Shown here: positions 29,299 through 38,616 of the stretch, in pieces
Position numbering within the stretch: the stretch's first letter is position 1
Layout: each line of letters begins with the position of its first letter
Assembly (NCBI RefSeq): GCF_002007605.1
Contig: NZ_CP019799.1
Coordinates: forward strand, 3,636,001 to 3,700,000
Direction: 5' to 3'
DNA length: 64,000 bases
Source: Cellvibrio sp. PSBB023
GTDB taxonomy: Bacteria > Pseudomonadota > Gammaproteobacteria > Pseudomonadales > Cellvibrionaceae
Program-made: the position numbers and the translations under genes
Notes under the pieces: model-generated
The model's input: the letters and a program-made list of their open reading frames with translations, nothing else
The model's database searches: none
Told to the model about the DNA's origin: nothing

Positions 29299-29634
29299 GA
29301 GAAGGAAGTAATAAATGATGTTGAATTTTCGGCTTGCTTTCTGGTCTGGTCACATTTTATTCGCGGCCAGTGCTAACTCCTTCTGCAAGGCGAGATTCTA
29401 CTGTTACAGAGCGGGATCGTCTATGCCGTTATCCTCCAAAATCTGATTTTTCAGCAGCTTCTTTTGATTGCCTGTATTTCAATGCAGAACAGATGGCGAT
29501 TTCGCAATTGTTTTGTTTGGTATATGTTGGTGCAGCTCATTCTGTATTGAGCATTAAATGCACTGCGTTGAGGCGCGATTGGTGTATGCGCAAGCATTAT
29601 AATTTGCACCTATCTGCGTTGCCTGAATCGTACA
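29299..29634. other. Intergenic region without recognised gene
   Basis: A 336-bp stretch between the tRNA gene and the converging end of the acyltransferase gene. A plus-strand open frame covers most of it (29334-29645), but it has no family resemblance, no ribosome-binding site and a cysteine/arginine-rich composition typical of chance frames. A TATAAT-like hexamer at 29598-29603 has no suitably spaced -35. Confidence 0.55.
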
Positions 29635-30597
29635 TTACAGAATAAATTTTAAGCGCACACTTATTTTTGTCAGTAATACGGCTGTTAGTACGGAGAGTAC
29701 CACTGTGAATATAAATACCAAGGTTTTTGATGTTATGTAGCCAGGTAGTATTAATAAAAACAAAGGGTGAGAAAAGTAAATCCCGGCGGAAACTTTTGCG
29801 AACATGTCCGAGGTGGTTTTTCGCGCTGATTTTATTAGCAGCAAAAATAATGATATTGCGGAGGCAAATTGCAGAAAAAGCATATCAAAATGTTGGCGTA
29901 GATCTCCAATGAAAAGAGTATTTATGCCTCCTTCCAGGCAAAGCAATACCCATGAGATAGAAAAAATAATGAATAAATGTTTTGACTCAAATCGGGTTTG
30001 CAGATTTTCTCTAGCAATCAGAAATCCAATGATAAAAAAAGGTAGCGAGAATAATAAAAAATTTCTGTAAATATGGGTTTTGTTGAAAATTTTGTCGACA
30101 ATGCTATTGCCAAAAAGATGATAGTTGCCAGCGTACTGAATGAAACATCCCGTTAAAAAAAGTATTATCGATAAAATAAAGAGATGATGCGATGATTGTT
30201 TCTTTAGCATAAACATGCATACGCCTGCACCCAGTAGGCCCATGGTGAACCATAAGTGCCAATATCCCTCTATGTATCTCTTTGCGACTTCTACCGCTAT
30301 TTCAAGAAAAGAGGCATTAACTGGTATATAGAAGTAGAGGTAAACAATTGACCAAAATGTATGCATCAATAAAATGGCCATAAACCATCTTTTGAAACCA
30401 GAGAATGCATGCTTGCTAATAAGGCTATAAAAAAAGAACCCTCCCACAATAAAAAAGGTAGGAACGCTGAAACGAAAAGCGGATTGCGTAAAAAAATAAT
30501 TCAGATGAGCCGAATAATCCTTTAAAAAAGCAGAGTGATTAATGATTACCAAAATCGAAAGAATGATTCTGGCTTGATCCAGCGTTAAATTTCTCAT
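29635..30597 (-). CDS. Acyltransferase 3 family membrane protein
   Basis: A 320-residue protein of about ten helices starting MRNLTLDQARIILSILVIINHSAF, with the candidate catalytic His21, followed by RFSVPTFFIVGGFFFY as in the O-acetyltransferase family. It probably acylates a cell-surface sugar. It is AT-rich compared with the GC-richer manC on one side and the deacetylase on the other, consistent with a separately acquired modification gene. It follows the deacetylase by 34 bp on the same strand. Confidence 0.85.
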   Translation of the reverse strand: MRNLTLDQARIILSILVIINHSAFLKDYSAHLNYFFTQSAFRFSVPTFFIVGGFFFYSLISKHAFSGFKRWFMAILLMHTFWSIVYLYFYIPVNASFLEIAVEVAKRYIEGYWHLWFTMGLLGAGVCMFMLKKQSSHHLFILSIILFLTGCFIQYAGNYHLFGNSIVDKIFNKTHIYRNFLLFSLPFFIIGFLIARENLQTRFESKHLFIIFSISWVLLCLEGGINTLFIGDLRQHFDMLFLQFASAISLFLLLIKSARKTTSDMFAKVSAGIYFSHPLFLLILPGYITSKTLVFIFTVVLSVLTAVLLTKISVRLKFIL

Positions 30598-30631
30598 TTG
30601 GAGTCCTTTTCTTGTATCGGTTTTGCTTAAA

Positions 30632-31540
30632 TTAGTTTTGACGGGGCAGGCCTGTTGCTAGTTCTGCGATACTTAGTTTTTGGCTAATATCTATGGTGCC
30701 CAAACTCTCACTCATAGTGCCAAATTGGAAATCACGAATCATGTGCTCAAGGCGTGGCAGGCAGCGTTTGAGGTTGGTGTAGTGGCGGAAATTGCTGAAC
30801 CAACTGGCGTTGGGGACGCGCGGCTGGTCAGGGTCTATCTCCCAGGGGTGCAGGTAAAAAATTTGTGGCTTGGTTTGATTCAAGCTGGCGCGTGCGAAGA
30901 GCCATTTGGACAAGGCATAGGGATATTGACGGAAATAGCCGCCACCGGCGGCGGGAATACGTTGGCCCAGTACCTTGGCGGTTGTGAGTGGGAATTCGAG
31001 TAGCTTTGTGCCGTTGGTGGTAATGATTTGGTAGGGCTCTTCCGGGCTGCCGGGAATGCCATAGTTGTCGTGGCGCGTGGGAAAAATACTGGAGTCCCAG
31101 GTAAAACCCAACTCGGCGAGAATATCCAATGCCCACAGCGATTTGCGGGTGATGGAATAACTGGCGGCGCGATAGCCGGTCACAGGGGTCTGCGTCAGGT
31201 CTTCTAATAGCTGTTTGGATTTTGCCGTCTCGGCGCGGAACACTTCAGGTGTCTGGTTATAAATCAGCTGATGGCTAAAACCATGGGAGGCAATTTCGTG
31301 GCCTTGCTGATGAATTGTCTTTACTAATTGCGGATATTTTTCTGCCACCCAACCCAAAATAAAAAACGTAATTTTAATATTGTGATCGGCAAACAATTGC
31401 AGCAAGCGCTCAGTGTTTTGTTCAACACGCGACGGCCAGTTATTCCATTCGCTGGGTTTAATCACCTTGGCAAATGCGGCGACGTGATAGTAATCCTCTA
31501 CATCGACGGTCATGGCGTGGGTGATGGCGGTTTGGCTCAT
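30632..31540 (-). CDS. XrtA/PEP-CTERM-type polysaccharide deacetylase
   Basis: A ~302-residue NodB-fold deacetylase with AMTVDVEDYYH (DVED metal site), FFILGWVAEKYP, HEIASHGFSHQ (metal histidines), TGYRAASYSI and the late LEFPL and FYLHPWEID motifs. This pattern is that of the deacetylase associated with exosortase A loci (TIGR03006 type, C-terminal DUF3473). It likely de-N-acetylates the XrtA-linked exopolysaccharide. I use the ATG at 31540; an ATG at 31570 would add ten residues. It lies on the opposite strand from the XrtA core, next to the sugar-nucleotide genes. Confidence 0.9.
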   Translation of the reverse strand: MSQTAITHAMTVDVEDYYHVAAFAKVIKPSEWNNWPSRVEQNTERLLQLFADHNIKITFFILGWVAEKYPQLVKTIHQQGHEIASHGFSHQLIYNQTPEVFRAETAKSKQLLEDLTQTPVTGYRAASYSITRKSLWALDILAELGFTWDSSIFPTRHDNYGIPGSPEEPYQIITTNGTKLLEFPLTTAKVLGQRIPAAGGGYFRQYPYALSKWLFARASLNQTKPQIFYLHPWEIDPDQPRVPNASWFSNFRHYTNLKRCLPRLEHMIRDFQFGTMSESLGTIDISQKLSIAELATGLPRQN

Positions 31541-31606
31541 TGTGCGCTGCTCTCGGGGGTTGTTGTGCATAAGCTCAACGGCATCTTTCGATGCCGTTAT
31601 CAGCGA

Positions 31607-32614
31607 TCACACCTTGTAATAGTCGCGATACCATTTCACAAAGTTTTCTATGCCCACTTCGACCGGAGTAGTGGGTCTATAGCCAACATCTTCAATTAAC
31701 GCATCCACATTGGCGTAGGTATCCGGGACATCGCCCGCCTGTAGTGGCAACAGGTTTTTAATGGCTTTTTTGCCCAGGCAATCTTCCAGCACTTCAATGT
31801 AGCGCAAGAGTTCGACCGGGTTATTCGAGCCAATGTTGTAAATGCGATAGGGGGCGCTGGAGGTGGCGGGGTCGGGTTTGTCGCCGCTCCAGTTACTATT
31901 GGGGGTGGCAACGTTATCCAGGGTGCGCACTACGCCTTCCACTATGTCATCAATGTAGGTGAAGTCGCGGCGATGATTGCCGTAGTTGAATACATCAATC
32001 GGTTCGCCCGCGAGAATTTTTTTGGTGAAAATAAACAGCGCCATGTCGGGGCGACCCCAAGGGCCATAGACAGTGAAAAAGCGCAGGCCGGTTGTCGGGA
32101 TCTTGAATAAATGGCTGTAGGTGTGCGCCATTAATTCATTGGCTTTTTTACTGGTTGCATAGAGGCTGACAGGGTGGTCGACGTTATTGTGCACATCAAA
32201 CGGCATGGCGGTGTTCATGCCATAGACCGAGCTGCTGGAGGCATAGACCAGATTGTCGGTGCCAAAGTGGCGGCAGCCTTCCAGAATATTCAAAAAGCCG
32301 GTGATGTTGGCATCAATGTAAGCTTGGGGGTTTTCCAGCGAGTAGCGAACGCCTGCTTGGGCGGCGAGGTTAACAACACGATCCGGCTTGTGGGTTTTGA
32401 ACACATTGTCGATAGCGGCTTTGTCTTCCAGATTGCAGCGGATATCAGTAAATGCGCTATTGCCCGTCAGGTGGGCCAAGCGGTCTTTTTTGATTTGCAC
32501 ATCGTAGTAGTTGTTGAGGTTGTCGATGCCGATTACCTCATCGCCGCGGGCGAGCAGGCGTTTGGCGAGGGTTGAGCCGATAAAGCCGGCGGTGCCTGTG
32601 ACCAATACTTTCAT
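31607..32614 (-). CDS. UDP-glucuronate 4-epimerase-type NAD-dependent epimerase
   Basis: A 335-residue extended [59 protein letters not shown] and the catalytic YATSKKANE. The NYYDV and GVRYS signatures match the UDP-glucuronate epimerase group (LpsL/Cap1J). It would make UDP-galacturonate from the Ugd product. It is 13 bp after the dehydrogenase gene, has a good AGGATCT site, and is in the same transcript. Confidence 0.88.
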   Translation of the reverse strand: MKVLVTGTAGFIGSTLAKRLLARGDEVIGIDNLNNYYDVQIKKDRLAHLTGNSAFTDIRCNLEDKAAIDNVFKTHKPDRVVNLAAQAGVRYSLENPQAYIDANITGFLNILEGCRHFGTDNLVYASSSSVYGMNTAMPFDVHNNVDHPVSLYATSKKANELMAHTYSHLFKIPTTGLRFFTVYGPWGRPDMALFIFTKKILAGEPIDVFNYGNHRRDFTYIDDIVEGVVRTLDNVATPNSNWSGDKPDPATSSAPYRIYNIGSNNPVELLRYIEVLEDCLGKKAIKNLLPLQAGDVPDTYANVDALIEDVGYRPTTPVEVGIENFVKWYRDYYKV

Positions 32615-32627
32615 AGCAGATCCTTAA

Positions 32628-33902
32628 TTAGAGACGCGCATCAACGGCGTCTTTGGGGAGAATGTGTTTTACGTCGAACAGCACATGGTTGTCTTTGCCC
32701 AGTGTGCGTATTGCTTCTGCGCCCATGTCGCGGAAGCTATTGTGGCCAACGCACAGAATGATTGCGTCATAGCTGTTGGGTTTGGGGGACTCAATCAAGT
32801 CCAGCCCATATTCGTGCTGTGCTTCGGCGGCGTCGGCCCAAGGATCGAATACGTGCACATTGGCGTTGTAGTTTTTGAGCTCATTGATAATGTCGATGAC
32901 ACGAGTATTGCGCAAATCCGGGCAGTTTTCTTTAAAGGTCAGTCCCATGATCAGGATGTTGGAGTCCACCACATGGCATTTGCGCTGGGTCATCATCTTG
33001 ACCACTGACTCGGCCACAAAGGTGCCCATGCCATCATTAATGCGTCGACCGGCCAGAATCACTTCCGGGTTGTAACCCACTTGCTGAGCTTTGTGGGTCA
33101 GGTAATAGGGGTCAACACTGATGCAGTGGCCGCCGACCAGGCCCGGACGGAACGGCAGGAAATTCCACTTGGTGCCGGCCGCTTCCAGCACCTCAATGGT
33201 GTCTATATTGAGGCGTTTAAAAATCAGCGACAGCTCATTAATCAACGCGATATTAATATCGCGTTGGGTATTTTCGATCACCTTGGCCGCTTCGGCTACC
33301 TTGATGCTGCTGGCTTTATGGGTGCCAACCACCACAATCCGGCGATAGAGCTGGTCGACAAACTCGGCCACTTCCGGTGTCGAACCTGAGGTGATTTTGG
33401 TGATGTTGTGCACGCGATGTTGTTTGTCGCCCGGGTTGATGCGCTCGGGGCTGTAGCCAGCAAAAAAGTCCTGGTTGAACTTCAGGCCCGACACCTTCTC
33501 GATGATAGGGACACAAATCTCCTCGGTGCACCCCGGGTAAACCGTGGACTCAAACACTACTACCGCATTTTTACCGATGACTCGCCCGAGCAACGCGGAG
33601 GCTTTTTCCAGCGGCGTTAAGTCCGGTTGTTTACTATCATTAATGGGCGTGGGAACGGTGACTATATAAACGTCACGGCCTTTGATGTCTTCTTCCTGGG
33701 TGGTGTAACTGATGTGGGTGGCTTCGGCCAGTTCCTCGGCGGTCAATTCCAGTGTGCTGTCGATACCCTTATGCAGTGCGGCAACGCGCGCGGGGTTGAT
33801 GTCGAAGCCAATAGTGTTGATTTTCTTACCGAATTCCACCGCGAGCGGCAGACCGACATAACCTAAACCGATAATGCAAAGCGAAGGGCTGCTTGCGAGC
33901 AT
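32628..33902 (-). CDS. Nucleotide-sugar C6-dehydrogenase (TviB/WbpA-like)
   Basis: A 424-residue UDP-sugar dehydrogenase: [49 protein letters not shown] and the catalytic Cys in [12 protein letters not shown]. These features place it nearer to TviB-type UDP-N-acetylglucosamine dehydrogenases than to Ugd, so a second uronic acid (UDP-GlcNAcA) is likely made. The ATG at 33902 (AAGGAC site) is chosen; the longer frame's 56 extra residues have no family match and lie in the promoter region. First gene of the divergent minus-strand unit. Confidence 0.88.
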   Translation of the reverse strand: MLASSPSLCIIGLGYVGLPLAVEFGKKINTIGFDINPARVAALHKGIDSTLELTAEELAEATHISYTTQEEDIKGRDVYIVTVPTPINDSKQPDLTPLEKASALLGRVIGKNAVVVFESTVYPGCTEEICVPIIEKVSGLKFNQDFFAGYSPERINPGDKQHRVHNITKITSGSTPEVAEFVDQLYRRIVVVGTHKASSIKVAEAAKVIENTQRDINIALINELSLIFKRLNIDTIEVLEAAGTKWNFLPFRPGLVGGHCISVDPYYLTHKAQQVGYNPEVILAGRRINDGMGTFVAESVVKMMTQRKCHVVDSNILIMGLTFKENCPDLRNTRVIDIINELKNYNANVHVFDPWADAAEAQHEYGLDLIESPKPNSYDAIILCVGHNSFRDMGAEAIRTLGKDNHVLFDVKHILPKDAVDARL

Positions 33903-34076
33903 GTGAAAAGTCCTTAGCAAGAGGTGGATCCAGAGGGGCGCTAAGTTACCACATTTGGCGGCATTTTTTATATTGTCGCGAATGCATTCTGACGCTTTCT
34001 GTGACTGGCTATAGACACCTGTTGTCTGTGACAAAATACCGTCGTCGATGACCGCGCTTTTGTAACACAATATCGC

Positions 34077-34082
34077 TATAAT
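34077..34082 (+). promoter_or_regulatory. Perfect -10 hexamer of the XrtA operon promoter
   Basis: TATAAT lies 50 bp before the first gene of the plus-strand operon, in the 230-bp divergent intergenic region. No good -35 is at 16-18 bp (CGCTTT region), so an activator may be involved. The leader then carries an AAGGA site at 34121-34125 before the TTG start at 34133. Confidence 0.5.
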
Positions 34083-34132
34083 GCACGGCTATTAAAAGTC
34101 CAGCCTACATAATTCACCTGAAGGAATCGCTT

Positions 34133-35533
34133 TTGTCTTACGTCAGACTCAATAAACACTACATCCACCTGCCATACCTCTTTCTCGGTATAGCTGAAGC
34201 TATATTGTTAGGTGTTTCGCTGTGGGCGGCGAACCGGTTGGTGCTGGCGGTGAATCCCGCGCTGGAGTTTGAGTCTTCGCTCTTGCCGTTGGTGGTTTTT
34301 TCCGTGTTGCTGAGTTGCTGTACCTTATCCATGGGCGTCTATACCGCCTTGGTGCGCGAAGGTTTTTCGAGCATGGTATTGCGCACACTGGTGAGTTTTT
34401 TCCTGCTGGGCAGTCTGGCGTTATATCTGGTTAGTTCGCTGTGGGATAACCTGATTCCCCAGGCGTTGATTTTCTGGGGCGTCCTGATTGCTACGGCCGC
34501 TGTATTGGTGACGCGTTTCATTTTTGTTAAGGCTGTCGATGCCGATCAGCTAAAGCGCCGCGTCATTATCTACGGTGCAGGCGCGCGCGCGCAAAAGTTG
34601 TTGGAAGATCTGGCGCCCGAGGTCGGTGCTCTGGGGGTGAAGGTTGTTGGTTGTGTGCCGAGTGCAAATGAAGCACTTGCCGTGAACCCCGAGCTGGTTG
34701 TACCCGAACCGCAAGATTGGTTGGCCTACGTAAGAAGTGCACAGATTTCTGAAATAGTGATTGCACCTGACGAGCGGCGTCGCAGTGGCGGCAATGTATT
34801 TCCACTCAGCGATTTTTTGGATTGTAAATTGGCCGGTGTTCCCTCCAGCGATGCGCTCAGCTTTTGTGAGCGGGAGCTGGGCAAGATTGATATCACTTTA
34901 TTACAGCCGAGTTGGATGTTGTTCTCCGACGGCTTCAAGTATTCCAAGCGTCGATCCATTGCCAAACGGATTTTTGATGTTGCCTTGGCGTCGCTGTTTT
35001 TCCTTATGTTATGGCCATTTATGTTGCTGACCGCGATTGCGGTTCGCCTGGAAAGTCCGGGGCCCGTGCTCTACTTCCAAACCCGCGTTGGCCTTAACGG
35101 TAAAACCTTCCGCATCTATAAATTCCGCAGCATGCGGCAGGATGCGGAGAAAAACGGTGCGGTATGGGCCAAAAAGAATGATGCACGCGTTACCCGGGTG
35201 GGGGCTTTTATCCGCAATACCCGGCTCGACGAGTTGCCCCAGCTTTATAACGTGCTGGCGGGGGAGATGTCCTTTGTCGGCCCGCGTCCGGAGCGGCCTG
35301 AATTTGTGGTAGATCTTGCAAAGCAGATCCCATTCTATGAAACTCGTCACAAAGTGAAGCCCGGTCTTATGGGCTGGGCCCAGCTTAAGTATCCCTACGG
35401 CGCTTCAGTAGAAGATGCCAAGAACAAACTTCAGTACGACCTTTACTACACCAAGAATCACAGCTTCCTGATGGACATGCTTATCATGATCCAGACGGTG
35501 GAAATCGTCTTGCTTGGCAAGGGTGTACATTGA
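34133..35533 (+). CDS. XrtA-associated initiating sugar transferase (undecaprenyl-phosphate sugar phosphotransferase)
   Basis: A 466-residue polyprenol-phosphate hexose-1-phosphate transferase. Residues 1-~125 hold four to five membrane helices, ~140-260 a CoA-binding-like Rossmann region (VIIYGAGARAQKLLEDL), and ~275-460 the catalytic bacterial sugar transferase domain (KRIFDVALAS, SPGPVLYFQTRVG, RIYKFRSM, DELPQLYNVL, FVGPRPERPEF). It matches the exosortase-associated TIGR03013 type. It starts with TTG after a clear AAGGA. It begins synthesis of the exopolysaccharide repeat unit and opens the plus-strand operon. Confidence 0.92.
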   Translation: MSYVRLNKHYIHLPYLFLGIAEAILLGVSLWAANRLVLAVNPALEFESSLLPLVVFSVLLSCCTLSMGVYTALVREGFSSMVLRTLVSFFLLGSLALYLVSSLWDNLIPQALIFWGVLIATAAVLVTRFIFVKAVDADQLKRRVIIYGAGARAQKLLEDLAPEVGALGVKVVGCVPSANEALAVNPELVVPEPQDWLAYVRSAQISEIVIAPDERRRSGGNVFPLSDFLDCKLAGVPSSDALSFCERELGKIDITLLQPSWMLFSDGFKYSKRRSIAKRIFDVALASLFFLMLWPFMLLTAIAVRLESPGPVLYFQTRVGLNGKTFRIYKFRSMRQDAEKNGAVWAKKNDARVTRVGAFIRNTRLDELPQLYNVLAGEMSFVGPRPERPEFVVDLAKQIPFYETRHKVKPGLMGWAQLKYPYGASVEDAKNKLQYDLYYTKNHSFLMDMLIMIQTVEIVLLGKGVH

Positions 35534-35582
35534 TCAACCGGTACGGCCACCATTATCGCAGCGCTTGCGAAGGAGATGTCTT

Positions 35583-36197
35583 GTGAGAAAACTACTTTGG
35601 GTTACCCAATTGATAATGCTCCTGGTGCTGGCCGGCTGTAGCAGCAGTAAGCCATCGGATATGCCGCCATTATCAGAGGCGGGATTGCTCAGCGAATACC
35701 GTATTGGTGTGGGCGATTCGATCCAGATTAACGTCTGGCGCAATCCGGAGTTATCACTCTCTGTGCCGGTTCGCCCCGATGGCAAGGTGTCCATGCCCTT
35801 GATTGGCGATATTCTTGCCGCTAATCGCACAGCCACAGAGCTGTCGGCTGCTATCACCAAAGACCTTGCTTCTTATGTACGCAACCCGCAAGTCACGGTG
35901 ATTGTATCCAACCCCAGCAGTTCAGATTTCCAGCGCCGCGTGCGCATTACCGGCGCCGTTAAAGCGCCGCAATCCATTCCTTATCGCGAAGGTATGACGG
36001 TGTTGGATTTGGTGCTCATGGCTGGTGGCCCTAATGAATTTGCATCGGCGAATAATGCCAAGCTGTATCGTCGTATTAACGGTGAGGTGAAGGTCTATCG
36101 CATTCGTCTGGATAATTTGATGTCAGCGGGTGATGTTGAAACCAACTATGACTTACAGCCTTCCGATATCGTCAGTGTTCCCGAGCGCGCCTTCTAA
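35583..36197 (+). CDS. XrtA-associated polysaccharide export lipoprotein, Wza-like
   Basis: A 204-residue outer-membrane lipoprotein. The signal ends at LVLAGC (Cys19); residues ~40-115 are the polysaccharide export domain (YRIGVGDSIQINVWRNPELS, VRPDGKVSMPLIGDI) and ~120-200 a SLBB-like domain (VRITGAVKAPQSIPYREGMTVLDLVLMAGG). It is much shorter than E. coli Wza, as usual for the exosortase-linked type. The GTG at 35583 has an AAGGAG site; an upstream in-frame start would overlap the sugar transferase and spoil the signal peptide. The stop codon lies in a terminator-like hairpin. Confidence 0.93.
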   Translation: MRKLLWVTQLIMLLVLAGCSSSKPSDMPPLSEAGLLSEYRIGVGDSIQINVWRNPELSLSVPVRPDGKVSMPLIGDILAANRTATELSAAITKDLASYVRNPQVTVIVSNPSSSDFQRRVRITGAVKAPQSIPYREGMTVLDLVLMAGGPNEFASANNAKLYRRINGEVKVYRIRLDNLMSAGDVETNYDLQPSDIVSVPERAF

Positions 36198-36208
36198 GGC
36201 GCGCTTTT
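36185..36208 (+). terminator. Terminator-like hairpin overlapping a stop codon
   Basis: GCGCGCCT (36185-36192) pairs with AGGCGCGC (36197-36204), with the four-base loop containing the start of the TAA stop, followed by TTTT (36205-36208). The GC-rich stem plus U-run is an intrinsic terminator shape. It separates the Wza-like gene from the Wzz-like gene within the operon and could reduce distal expression. Confidence 0.65.
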
Positions 36209-36271
36209 GCATTTTCCGTATTGTTTTCATTGTTGAGCACGGTGGTGCTCGCGCACCCATAGAGATGTTTC

Positions 36272-37789
36272 ATGGATAAAGCCTATCTCAAAGACTTGTT
36301 GAATTCACTGCGCGCGGAACTTGTCCGGTTCCGTTACCTCTGCGTAGTGCTGTTCATTGCTGTCAGTTTCCTTTTGCTATTTTTAGGCATTACCTGGCCC
36401 AAAAAATTTACCACCTCAGCAGTACTCTTTGCTGATCAGACCACCATCATTGAGCCACTGCTAAAAGGCTCAGCGGAAATGACCAAAATTGATCGCTCGG
36501 AGCAGGCGCGTGAAATTATCTGGACTCGCGGCATTATGCTGGCGGTTGCGCGTGAAGTTGGCATGGTCGATAAAAATGCCTCTCAAGAAGAGGAAGAGCA
36601 GGCGATCAGGCGTATTCGTACCGGGTTGAGCGTCAAGGCGGAAGGCAATCGCTCCTACTTTAGAATCAGTTATGTCGCCAATGATCCCGATCGCTCGTTT
36701 GAAGTACTAAACGCAGTGGTTAATGTCTTCATGGAAGATACCGTCAGGAAAAAGCGTGCCGAAAGTTTGGGCGCGTACAATTTTATTGATGCACAAGTGC
36801 AATCTTATAAAAAACAACTTGAGCAAGCCGAATCGCGCCTGAAAGATTTTAACTCACAAAATACCGACGGCACGGAATCTGAAGTGTCTACGCGCATTGC
36901 TGCCCTGCGCCAACAAATTGAAATGCTCAACATTACCATTGAGGAATCCCAGGCGCGTTACAAAACTATCCAACAACAATTGGGTACTGAAGGACAATAT
37001 CTGCAAGCCAAAGGACAGGTGGACGATCTGCGTCAGCGTCGTCAAACACTGGCTCTACAATTAGAGCAGCTGCTGCTCAGTTATGAAGAAGGCTATCCCG
37101 ATATCATTTCAATTCGCACTCAAATTGCTGATTTGGATACCACCATTGCCAAGCTGCAAAGTTCCGGTGATGTCTATGCCGACACTCAAAAAGCCGAGAA
37201 CCCGCTGTACGAAGAATTGCGTAAACAATTGGCCAATGCCGATGTGGAATTGCGCTCACAAAAACGCCGGATGGAATCACTGGTCGCACTACAGGAGCAG
37301 GAATTTGCTCGCCAGCAACGTGTAGCATCCAATCAGGCACTGCTCTCTGAGCTGACCCGTGACTATGATGTTATTCGCAAAACCTACGATGACATGCTGC
37401 AGAAAAAAGAAGCCGCGCGCTTGTCAATGACATTGGATATTGAAGGGCAGGGCGTGAGTTATCGTATTCAGGAGCCTGCCACTTTCCCGTTGAAACCATC
37501 CGGTTTTCACTTTATTCATTTCGCCTTGATTGGGCCTTTGTTGGGTTTGTTATTGCCACTCGGATTGCTGGTTGCCTATGTCATGTTCGACCCGCACTTG
37601 CGCTCGGCGCGCGCTCTGCAAAAACAGTTGCCTGACGATATTCAATTAATTGGCGTTATTCCACACTACCGTTCGCCCCTGGGCGATCGTTTGCTCAAAA
37701 AAGATATGTTGTTGATGTTGGCTGCCAGTGCAATTGCGATGGGTTTGTACATTGCAATTACTGTCTATTGGCACATAACCAAAGGTTAA
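36272..37789 (+). CDS. XrtA-associated chain-length determinant (Wzz/GumC-like)
   Basis: A 505-residue polysaccharide co-polymerase. A first membrane helix is at ~20-42 and further hydrophobic segments at ~411-435 and ~477-498, flanking a large periplasmic part with long coiled coils (~165-385, rich in Q, E, L). The Wzz-type sequence FPLKPSGFHF precedes the second helix. It matches the exosortase-associated chain-length family (TIGR03007 type). It should control length and work with the following kinase-like protein and the Wza-like exporter. Confidence 0.92.
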   Translation: MDKAYLKDLLNSLRAELVRFRYLCVVLFIAVSFLLLFLGITWPKKFTTSAVLFADQTTIIEPLLKGSAEMTKIDRSEQAREIIWTRGIMLAVAREVGMVDKNASQEEEEQAIRRIRTGLSVKAEGNRSYFRISYVANDPDRSFEVLNAVVNVFMEDTVRKKRAESLGAYNFIDAQVQSYKKQLEQAESRLKDFNSQNTDGTESEVSTRIAALRQQIEMLNITIEESQARYKTIQQQLGTEGQYLQAKGQVDDLRQRRQTLALQLEQLLLSYEEGYPDIISIRTQIADLDTTIAKLQSSGDVYADTQKAENPLYEELRKQLANADVELRSQKRRMESLVALQEQEFARQQRVASNQALLSELTRDYDVIRKTYDDMLQKKEAARLSMTLDIEGQGVSYRIQEPATFPLKPSGFHFIHFALIGPLLGLLLPLGLLVAYVMFDPHLRSARALQKQLPDDIQLIGVIPHYRSPLGDRLLKKDMLLMLAASAIAMGLYIAITVYWHITKG

Positions 37790-37804
37790 TCCCGGGTAGA
37801 TAAA

Positions 37805-38590
37805 ATGGAACAGGCAAAAGAGCGCAGTCTGAAACAATTAATGGCAGGTGTTGATGCACTTGTAGAGACAAGCGATCAATTGGTAAAGACCGCCGTGCTT
37901 GAGCATCGCAAGCGTGAAAAAATCAAAAATATGGAGCTGCCCTGCTTGTGGACACAGGACGAGCTTTATGAAAAGAAAGTGATCTTCACCGGAATGCGTC
38001 AGCGTGAATTATTGAACGCCTTTCGCGAAGTTCGTATCCGTCTGTTAGAGCGCAGTAAAAGCGACAATATGGTGGTGTTGGTCAGCTCCGTTTCCAAACA
38101 TGGAGGGTCGAGTTTTGTAGGGTTTAATCTTGCGGCAACCTTCGCCCTGGATCAACATAAAACAGCACTTTATGTCGATTGCAATCCCTATTCTTCTACC
38201 GCAGAAAAGTACACAACACAAGACGTGGACGAAGGGCTGACCCAATACCTTACCGATTACACTGTTCCCTTAAAAAACATTATTTATCCCAGTGGAATAG
38301 AGCGTCTTCGTGTTATTCCCTCTGGTGGTTCAAGTGAATCGGCGGCGGAATTTTTTAACTCCAAGCGTATGGAAGTATTCGTCGCTGAAATTAAATCGCG
38401 TTATCCAGATCGTTTTATTGTGTTGGATGCACCCTCCGTGCAGCAATCCACCGAAGCGCGCATTCTCGCTAAATATTGTGACCACGCGCTGTTGGTTGTG
38501 CCTTATGGCTCTGCCGTGACAGACGAGGTTTTGGCTGCTGTTGATGCGGTAGGCAAGGATCGTTTTGCTGGCTTGGTGTTTAACAACTAA
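37805..38590 (+). CDS. XrtA-associated tyrosine-kinase-like ATPase with degenerate Walker A
   Basis: A 261-residue cytosolic BY-kinase/MinD-like protein in the position where exosortase A loci encode a tyrosine autokinase (TIGR03018 type), 15 bp after the Wzz-like gene. Walker A' (LYVDCN, Asp125) and Walker B (FIVLDAPS, Asp208) are present. The Walker A position reads SSVSKHGGSSF (94-104): the expected GxGKS/T lysine is replaced by Ser102. I checked this codon by codon. There is also no C-terminal tyrosine cluster (it ends VFNN). It may be a pseudokinase that still binds the Wzz-like partner. Confidence 0.85.
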   Translation: MEQAKERSLKQLMAGVDALVETSDQLVKTAVLEHRKREKIKNMELPCLWTQDELYEKKVIFTGMRQRELLNAFREVRIRLLERSKSDNMVVLVSSVSKHGGSSFVGFNLAATFALDQHKTALYVDCNPYSSTAEKYTTQDVDEGLTQYLTDYTVPLKNIIYPSGIERLRVIPSGGSSESAAEFFNSKRMEVFVAEIKSRYPDRFIVLDAPSVQQSTEARILAKYCDHALLVVPYGSAVTDEVLAAVDAVGKDRFAGLVFNN

Positions 38591-38616
38591 CGCAGGAATA
38601 ACCTGAGGGATGTCCC

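Noticed and set aside
29334..29645. Open frame of 103 codons on the plus strand after the tRNA
   Set aside because: No ribosome-binding site, no family resemblance and a chance-like composition; it runs into the end of the converging acyltransferase gene.
34054..34082. Full sigma-70 promoter with -35 TTGTAA at 34060-34065
   Set aside because: The spacing to the TATAAT is only 11 bp; only the -10 is reported.
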